A DNA stretch of 64,000 nt from Powellomyces hirtus (taxonomy: Eukaryota; Chytridiomycota; Chytridiomycetes; Spizellomycetales; Powellomycetaceae), in the NCBI GenBank assembly GCA_025526995.1, contig JAHLKG010000001.1, forward strand, positions 806,001-870,000, in the 5' to 3' direction. Positions 58,649-64,000 of this stretch are shown here, one piece after another (the first letter of the stretch is position 1; every line of letters begins with the position of its first letter). The translations under genes were made by a program, and so were the position numbers. Below the pieces are notes generated by a model. The model saw only the letters and a program-made list of their open reading frames with translations. It was not told the DNA's origin and ran no database searches.

Positions 58649-59910
58649 TCAGGCCGCCTTTCTGTAAAACTGCTTCCTCTTCCTCAATCTGCGCGCTCCC
58701 ATTCTCGCACCATCCGATGCACCACCCGTCGTACCTGCACCGCCTGCACCGTCCACACCACCCCCGCCTCCACGCGGGCCGTCGCCTCCCTCGGGACCAT
58801 CAGGTGCCCCCATTCTGCGCACTTCCGCAAGACTGGGACCCGTGTACGGCGGCACATCCCCGATGACGACCTTAATGTGCGCCACGTTGTTTGCGATGTT
58901 GCCTTCGGGGAAAAAGCCTGCTTCGTTGATGGCGACTTGGAGAACGTATTCGGTTTGAGCGGTGTATCCGGGTGTGCGGTGGAGGTCCGTCACTTTGGGC
59001 AGAGGAGAAGAAAAAAAGCAAAAGAGTGAGATTTAAGAGCGATTAACGAATATCGACTTTGCGATCATTCACTAGCAAAACACATACCATCAATCCACTG
59101 GCAGGGCAACGTCTCATCATACATATCGTAACACCCCATCGACACCCCCTGGTTCCTGCAGTTGTAGTACGGTTCCTTGGACTCGTCATTGCAGCCGAGA
59201 TCTTCGAGACAAAACCCATTCTTGTGGCCGCGCAGGATCTCGTTGCTTAGGTCGCCGCTGAGGAGCTTGTAGTTGGCGTAGGCGGTAAAGTGCCAGTGTC
59301 TGCGGTCGGGGAATGATGGAAGACGGACATGAGATGCAAATGGAGAGGAGAAGTGGTGGTGGCAGGCCAGACTTACTCGTGGCAGCTGTCCCAGTGCCTA
59401 CGATGTCAGGAGTCATTAGAAACTGCGGTGAAAAGATAAGATGAATGCAAAAGAGACGAGAAACTCACCAGTAAATCGGGTTATTGGGATCGGTCCTGTT
59501 CGCAGGAGGTTTACCGAGGTACGCATCCGCGTTGCCGATGTTGTGGACCTGTCATGTTTGGATGCGTCAATCCGGGGCCAAGACGTCAATGTGCAACTCG
59601 TTAGATCTCGTAAACACATACCTTGCTTGCAAAACGAAGCAGCATTCTCGTTCCTGTCAAAAATGCATTTTAGTCAAACCGTAAGAAAGAAAAAAAAAAA
59701 CTACCGAATTGGGGACGAACCGTTTCCAGTCAAACACCCTTCATTAATCAAACACGGGTCTTCCGCAGCATCCACATGGTCAATGTACAAAGTGCTGGCC
59801 GCATGTAGGGCATCAGGAAGAAAATCGGGCAGCGCGGTCGAGGGCTGGGCGTAAGAGAGCGTGACGGCGACTGCTACAGACAGCAGGAAGAGCGCGAGGT
59901 TTTTGATCAT
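58649..59910 (-). CDS. Secreted lysyl oxidase (animal-type LOX domain)
   Basis: Copper amine oxidase that deaminates peptidyl lysine outside the cell. Six exons (59721-59910, 59622-59653, 59469-59548, 59377-59397, 59088-59299, 58649-58992) close to 292 aa. A signal peptide (MIKNLALFLLSVAVAVTLSY, then A) is followed by the LOX domain: RMLLRFASKVHNIGNADAYL, copper motif YWHWDSCHEHWHF with three spaced His, and HKNGFCLEDLGC, then GCYDMYDETLPCQWIDVTDL. The Lys in the HK-x-x-FCLED segment and the Tyr in GCYD-x-Y sit where animal LOX forms its lysyl-tyrosyl quinone, so the enzyme is probably active. A Gly-rich tail ending in Arg/Lys (GGGGGVDGAGGAGTTG) follows the domain. The short exons (21 and 32 bases) are required for the copper motif. 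Substrate in a fungus is unknown. Confidence 0.92.
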
Positions 59911-60002
59911 GGTTGGCTCGGCTCAACGAGGTCTGCTGCTGGTGGTTGGGTGCTTTTGAGGGCGGGGGCGGAGGGGGGGGGGGGCTATTTGTCATGGTTG
60001 TG

Positions 60003-60009
60003 TTTTATA
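60003..60009 (-). promoter_or_regulatory. TATA box of the lysyl oxidase gene
   Basis: TATAAAA on the minus strand, 93 bases before the ATG at 59910. Inferred from sequence and spacing. Confidence 0.55.
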
Positions 60010-60314
60010 TTCGCAGAAAAAGAAGTGTCTGGAACACTCAGCCACGGCGTCGGGATATTGGTGTGGAGAGATGATAGGCAGGGCAATGCCTTCCACAATA
60101 ACGGCGCGCTGACGCCCTGCCTTCTCACTGCCCTGAATTTTCTCCTACTTCCGATCTGACGTCTCTGTTGCACACAGAGTTCCTCTATTTGACAGGCATC
60201 ATCTAGAGCAGAACCTCCAAGTGCGTTTTGAGGTGTGCCATCACTGTGATTTGGCTCGTTCCTGCTTGACGTTGGAAAATCGACGAGGCATGTCTCTTTT
60301 CCTTCCCTCTACCG

Positions 60315-60339
60315 CTCTCTCTCTCTCTCTCTCTCTCTC
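60315..60339. repeat. CT microsatellite
   Basis: A perfect run of about 12.5 CT units in intergenic sequence. Confidence 0.95.
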
Positions 60340-60975
60340 GTCCCAAGATCACATATACCTGTCATTAATCGGAAAAGCTCGGAAATCTTTTCACCGGTCT
60401 TACTAAAGCTTTGACCCTACTGCAGGGCGACCGTTTTTGCCCATCCCTTCAAGACCACATGATTGAATAGTTTTGCGGGCAGGGTTGCATATGCGGAAGA
60501 ACGGCGCAGCTCCCCATGAGATGTTTACACAATGTGGGGCGATGCGCTTTTTTTGGAAGGTATAGAATCGGCCACGGGTGTGAGTCCGGAACGTGTAAAG
60601 GCAGCGCCGGCCACAATTGAAGGAAGAAAGGTCAAATGAAACGTTACACGTGGCAAAGACGTGGAACACTTGAGAAGCATCCTTTGGGAAGGGCAGGCCC
60701 CTATGGAGAAGAAGAAGAAAAAAACCGACGACATTGGTCCTGTCAATCTGTCAACTTTGGACCAGTCAGCAAGCACACATCATGAGGGTAACTTCAATCA
60801 AATCTATTTATTCTACACACGGAACAAGAGCTCATGGGAGAAATCCTGTGGCCCGCTGTGCTAGTGTTACTATATACAAAAACGGGTGCTGCGTTCCACA
60901 ATGCACTCCTCAACGCAATTACCCTCAAGACGTCAGACCAGAAGCAACTAAGAAACGACACCCAAGCGCACATGA

Positions 60976-61484
60976 TTACTTTGCCGCGCCCTTCAGCTGA
61001 AAAATTCCCCAAAAAAAAAAACGCACTTCGTTAAGGCCCGAGTCCACATTGACATGCACTTGAACATCTCCAACCATACCTTCTCCAAAACAGCCTTTCC
61101 CTTATCTGAAGTCTTCGCCCCGAGAAAGTACTTCAGGTTCGTTCGGATACGTTCCTCGGCGGTATGATCTTTGTCGACCGCGACCCCATTCCGGAGTTCA
61201 TGGGCCTGCTGTTCTTTGGCAGCCCGTTGCACTTTTTGCCGCTTAGCCGCCCGCTCGTTCTTGCGGAAGGTGACTCGATTCGGAGCGATTTTTTTGGCAC
61301 TTTTCTTTACACTGCCGCTGGTGGTGTTGGGGCTGGGGTTTGACGCTGCTTTTTTGCCCAGTCCTTGTTTTGACGTTTGTTTGAGCAGCGAATCCTGGTG
61401 AACGAGTCAGGGCTGTGTGGTTTTCAATTCGAGAGAAAGAAGCGCTCAATGACTTACAACCGCTTTTCGGAGCTTCTGGGACAT
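60976..61484 (-). CDS. Small basic, probably nuclear protein of unknown function
   Basis: Three exons (61458-61484, 61080-61394, 60976-60996) close to 120 aa, starting MSQKLRKAVDSLLKQTSKQG and ending LEKLKGAAK. It is Lys/Arg/Ala-rich, with VTFRKNERAAKRQKVQRAAK as a likely nuclear localisation and helical segment. A conserved-looking C-terminal block follows: TAEERIRTNLKYFLGAKTSD. That block faintly resembles the RxNLKFL region of AROS/RPS19BP1-type ribosome-biogenesis proteins, which is only a hint. The last coding exon is 21 bases; without it the frame runs into an unrelated Phe-rich tail over the T-rich intron. Confidence 0.6.
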
Positions 61485-61789
61485 GACGATGAATAAATAG
61501 CTATATATTTACACTGATAATGATGTTAGCTGCAAATGTGCTTGGTGAAAGAACAGAAAGAAACTGGTCGAACGGGTGCTGACTCAGCAAATTGGAGGAG
61601 TCGCGATATCCGTGTCGCAGAAGTTTAGCTCAAATTGCAGAATGGAGGGATAAAGTGGGCGCAAAAGTACATGACACAAATAATCACAATAAAAACACAT
61701 GCAAAAAGGGGGATGAAACAGTCTAACGAGGACACACGGGAGATGGGTAGAATGTACAAGTGTGTTCGCGATGGTGGCAAAAATATGGT
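61485..61789. other. Intergenic between the NADPH oxidase stop and the small basic protein start
   Basis: 305 bases, AT-rich near 61495-61520, holding the NADPH oxidase 3' UTR and the promoter of the small basic protein. No gene was seen. Confidence 0.35.
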
Positions 61790-63763
61790 TTAGAAGTTTT
61801 CTGTAAACAGCAACAGATACGGTTAGCATAAGAGACATTGAGATACAACATTGACCGAATATAGCGATCGACGAACCTTTTCCGTAGAAGAACCTAGTTC
61901 CGTTTTCGGTAGCCTCGGTCCATTTGTTGCACGCTCTGTGTAGCGTTCCACTGAGGACCTTTGGACCACAAAACAGCACTCCGACATCAGTTCCCGGGTG
62001 GTTGTTTCGGATTGTCTTGAAGATCATGTCCCAGTTTGGTCGTCCATAGTGAGTGGGAGACCGAAGGCCAGTGATGGCGTCTGACACCCCCTCCTCGTCG
62101 TTGACAATGATGTTTTTCACCTCGTCAATCTTGAGACCACCGGTCAGGTATGTGTGGATTTCCAGGAAGCCATCAATGTTTTCTTCTTCAAGCGTCATGA
62201 GAAGATCTTGGAACCATTCAAACGCATCCTTGTCACGACACACCCAGAAAAAGTACACTTTCTTCAGACGGACCATGCCATTGGGGTTGTTGATGCGATA
62301 CCAGATGGTTTTCAGAATGGATGCAAAAGGAGTGACACCGATACCGGCGCCAACGAGGATGGCAGCCTCGTAATCGAAAACGTCTTCGGATGCGGATCCG
62401 TAAGGTCCGTCAATCATAACGAAGGGAAGGGAAGTTGGTGGGGACATGTTGGCCTCATCTTTGTCACCAAATCGGCATCCACATCGCTTCGCAAATTTGG
62501 TGGTCCAATCTCCAACGACGCGAATGTGGATGGACACAAAGTCTTCGTGCGGTGAAGACGTGAGGGTGAATGGATGCCATTCGAAGTTGCCGATTTCGGG
62601 ACAACAGATAAAGATATATTGTCCGGCCTTGGTGGTACACGAGGGCTTCTTGATTTGAATTTCGACGACCTTGGACGGGTGTTGCACAACTTTCGAGATG
62701 TACGTTTTGCGACGTCCTCGGACTTCTCGCAACACACGCTCGAGGAGGTAGGCAACGCCAGAGAGAACCCACCATTTCCAGAATGTTGGACCACCACGGC
62801 AAAGATCAATGGGAGGCTCACCAGGTGCGGGCAAGTCCGCTTTGATGAAGCAGAAAGCTCCGTGCATAAGAAGACCTCCGAAGAAGATGATGAAAAGGTG
62901 GTGCGTGAACCAGAACATTTCGAAATACTTTCGTCGCACGCCCTCCATGGCGGAGGTGACCATCAAGAAGAAGGCGACAGTGATGACTTGGCCTGTCAAA
63001 GACAAACAGGAATCAGGCTGAGACATAACACATGGGAATGATCCAGGGGCTTCACACTCCTGTTGTCTTACCAGTCAGACCGGGACCGCTTTCCACTGCC
63101 AAGCTTCGCGCACTTTTGGCGGCACCAAGCGCCTTTTCGACACTCAGGTAGTTGAAGTAATGGGCTACAACGTGGACATATGTCCAGAAAACGATGCACC
63201 AAGCGATGGTGATATGGAAGGTGATGTTCTTGTCGAAAGGAACGTATTTGTTGAGAAATGTAGTACGAATCATGGAGATGATGTTTCGGCAAACAGTGAA
63301 TAGGAGCACAGCGCAGTTGAGATTGATAACGTTTGCGGCGGCACGAGCCATTGGAAGGCCGTGCCCGAGGACATGGCGGAAGGTACTCAGGTTCGAGGCG
63401 GTATTGAGGGTGTAATAGGAATATCCAAAATAAGCGACCTGGGCTACAATCCACATCACAAGAAAGATTTGCCGTGGTCCTACAAGAAAGAAAGGGAGAC
63501 GAGGGTTTAGCGTGAGAGGCTTTTACTTTTGTAAGTCATTTGACCCGCTGCCGGCTGGTATGTTTGGTCCTCCCCAGTAGCAGTTTTTCAATCACCAGGC
63601 TCTCGATATGCGTACCTTCGTTAACCATCCAGTTGTCGAAGCGTACTCTCAGCTTTGTCTTTTTGGTGCGCGGGGGCATGGCGCCGATCTGGACACTGTG
63701 CTCCTGTCCAGCGGCGGCCTTGCCCTTCCCGCCACGGAAGTAGACGCTTTGTGTTGCGGGCAT
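61790..63763 (-). CDS. NADPH oxidase (NOX, gp91phox type)
   Basis: Membrane flavocytochrome that makes superoxide from NADPH and O2. Four exons (63616-63763, 63072-63479, 61877-62992, 61790-61800) close to 560 aa, the usual short fungal form without EF-hands. After WMVNEGPRQIFLVMWIVAQV come six hydrophobic spans. Heme His pairs lie in HITIAWCIVFWTYVHVVAH and HHLFIIFFGGLLMHG. FAD binding: EWHPFTLTSSP. NADPH binding: ILVGAGIGVTPFASILK and VLFCGPKVL. The last exon is 11 bases and supplies the Glu-Asn-Phe end typical of gp91phox. Exon 1 encodes a basic cytosolic N-terminus. Fungal NoxA/NoxB need NoxR and Rac; no such gene is in the window. NoxA or NoxB cannot be assigned. Confidence 0.94.
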
Positions 63764-64000
63764 CGGGGCAGCCCGGTATGGTAAACGGGTGGGAAGGCGA
63801 GCAAGAGTGGGTGAACACGGATCAGCACACCTTGGAAAGCTATGTACAACTCAAGCCCGGGGTTTGAAAGGAAAAAAGGCTAATGGGCGGGAGGGGAGGG
63901 GGTTGCGCGGCGGAGGCGAATGTCCTGCTGGGTCTGTCTATTCTTTCCTTCTTGTGAGACAAGCCCCCTTCCTTCTATTCTGATGGGCAATATTATTCGA

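Larger units (their letters stand above)
59911..60975. other. Intergenic upstream of lysyl oxidase; TATA box and microsatellites
   Basis: About 1.07 kb between the lysyl oxidase start and the stop of the small basic protein gene (both minus). It holds a TATA box at 60003-60009 and a 12-G run (59973-59984) in the leader, plus the CT microsatellite noted separately. Several ORFs of 60-90 codons look random. Confidence 0.4.

Noticed and set aside
1..64000. Search for tRNA genes, CRISPR arrays, inverted-repeat transposons and a secondary-metabolite cluster
   Set aside because: No tRNA A/B box pair, array, terminal-repeat element or core biosynthetic enzyme was recognised by eye; a tRNAscan or repeat search could still find weak cases.

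Overview
The window looks like nuclear DNA of a zoosporic (flagellated) fungus, most likely a chytrid. The evidence is a mix of fungal and flagellar traits. Fungal traits are a Zn(II)2Cys6 regulator, a three-module metallothionein, a short-form NADPH oxidase and genes split by many short GT-AG introns. Flagellar traits are a 4,823-residue ASH/HYDIN-class protein and an ARMH1 homologue, both expected only in lineages that build cilia. The lineage call is inference. The exon models were built by hand from the frames and splice sites. Sixteen of the multi-exon models close in frame from ATG to stop with no internal stop, which is the main support for them. The phosphate-transporter model is truncated by the window edge.

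Layout. 1-2025 (-): SPX-domain phosphate transporter, cut by the left edge. 2418-3921 (-): F-box/LRR protein. 4411-8151 (+): MTR4 exosome helicase. 8951-10848 (-): two-RRM SR-type splicing factor. 11244-12213 (-): two-LIM protein. 12938-27822 (+): the giant axonemal protein, which fills almost a quarter of the window. 27823-31115: a gene-poor stretch with an AT-rich island, a frameshifted ankyrin-repeat pseudogene and a poly-C tract. 31116-33342 (+): Zn2Cys6 regulator. 34426-38627 (+): RasGEF. 39027-40247 (-): FAM72. 40807-41207 (+): doubtful small gene. 41459-42988 (-): orphan seven-helix membrane protein. 44122-45012 (+): Rossmann-fold oxidoreductase. 45232-46031 (-): secreted, probably GPI-anchored protein. 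46687-47458 (+): metallothionein. 47949-50901 (+): ARMH1. 51227-54416 (-): kelch-TM-SH3 receptor-like protein. 55166-58083 (-): GH15 glycoside hydrolase. 58649-59910 (-): lysyl oxidase. 60976-61484 (-): small basic protein. 61790-63763 (-): NADPH oxidase.

The genes form no operon or biosynthetic cluster; it is an ordinary eukaryotic gene string. Loose themes are flagellum (giant ASH protein, ARMH1), RNA processing (MTR4, SR protein), surface and wall biology (lysyl oxidase, kelch-TM-SH3, GPI protein, NADPH oxidase) and metal handling (metallothionein, copper-dependent lysyl oxidase). The most notable items are the architecture of the giant protein, with helical N-terminal region, a proline/glycine/aromatic repeat block and a long ASH array; an animal-type lysyl oxidase that keeps the copper-site histidines and both residues expected to form the quinone cofactor; the kelch-TM-SH3 protein; and the three-module metallothionein. 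No tRNA, rRNA, CRISPR or intact transposon was seen.
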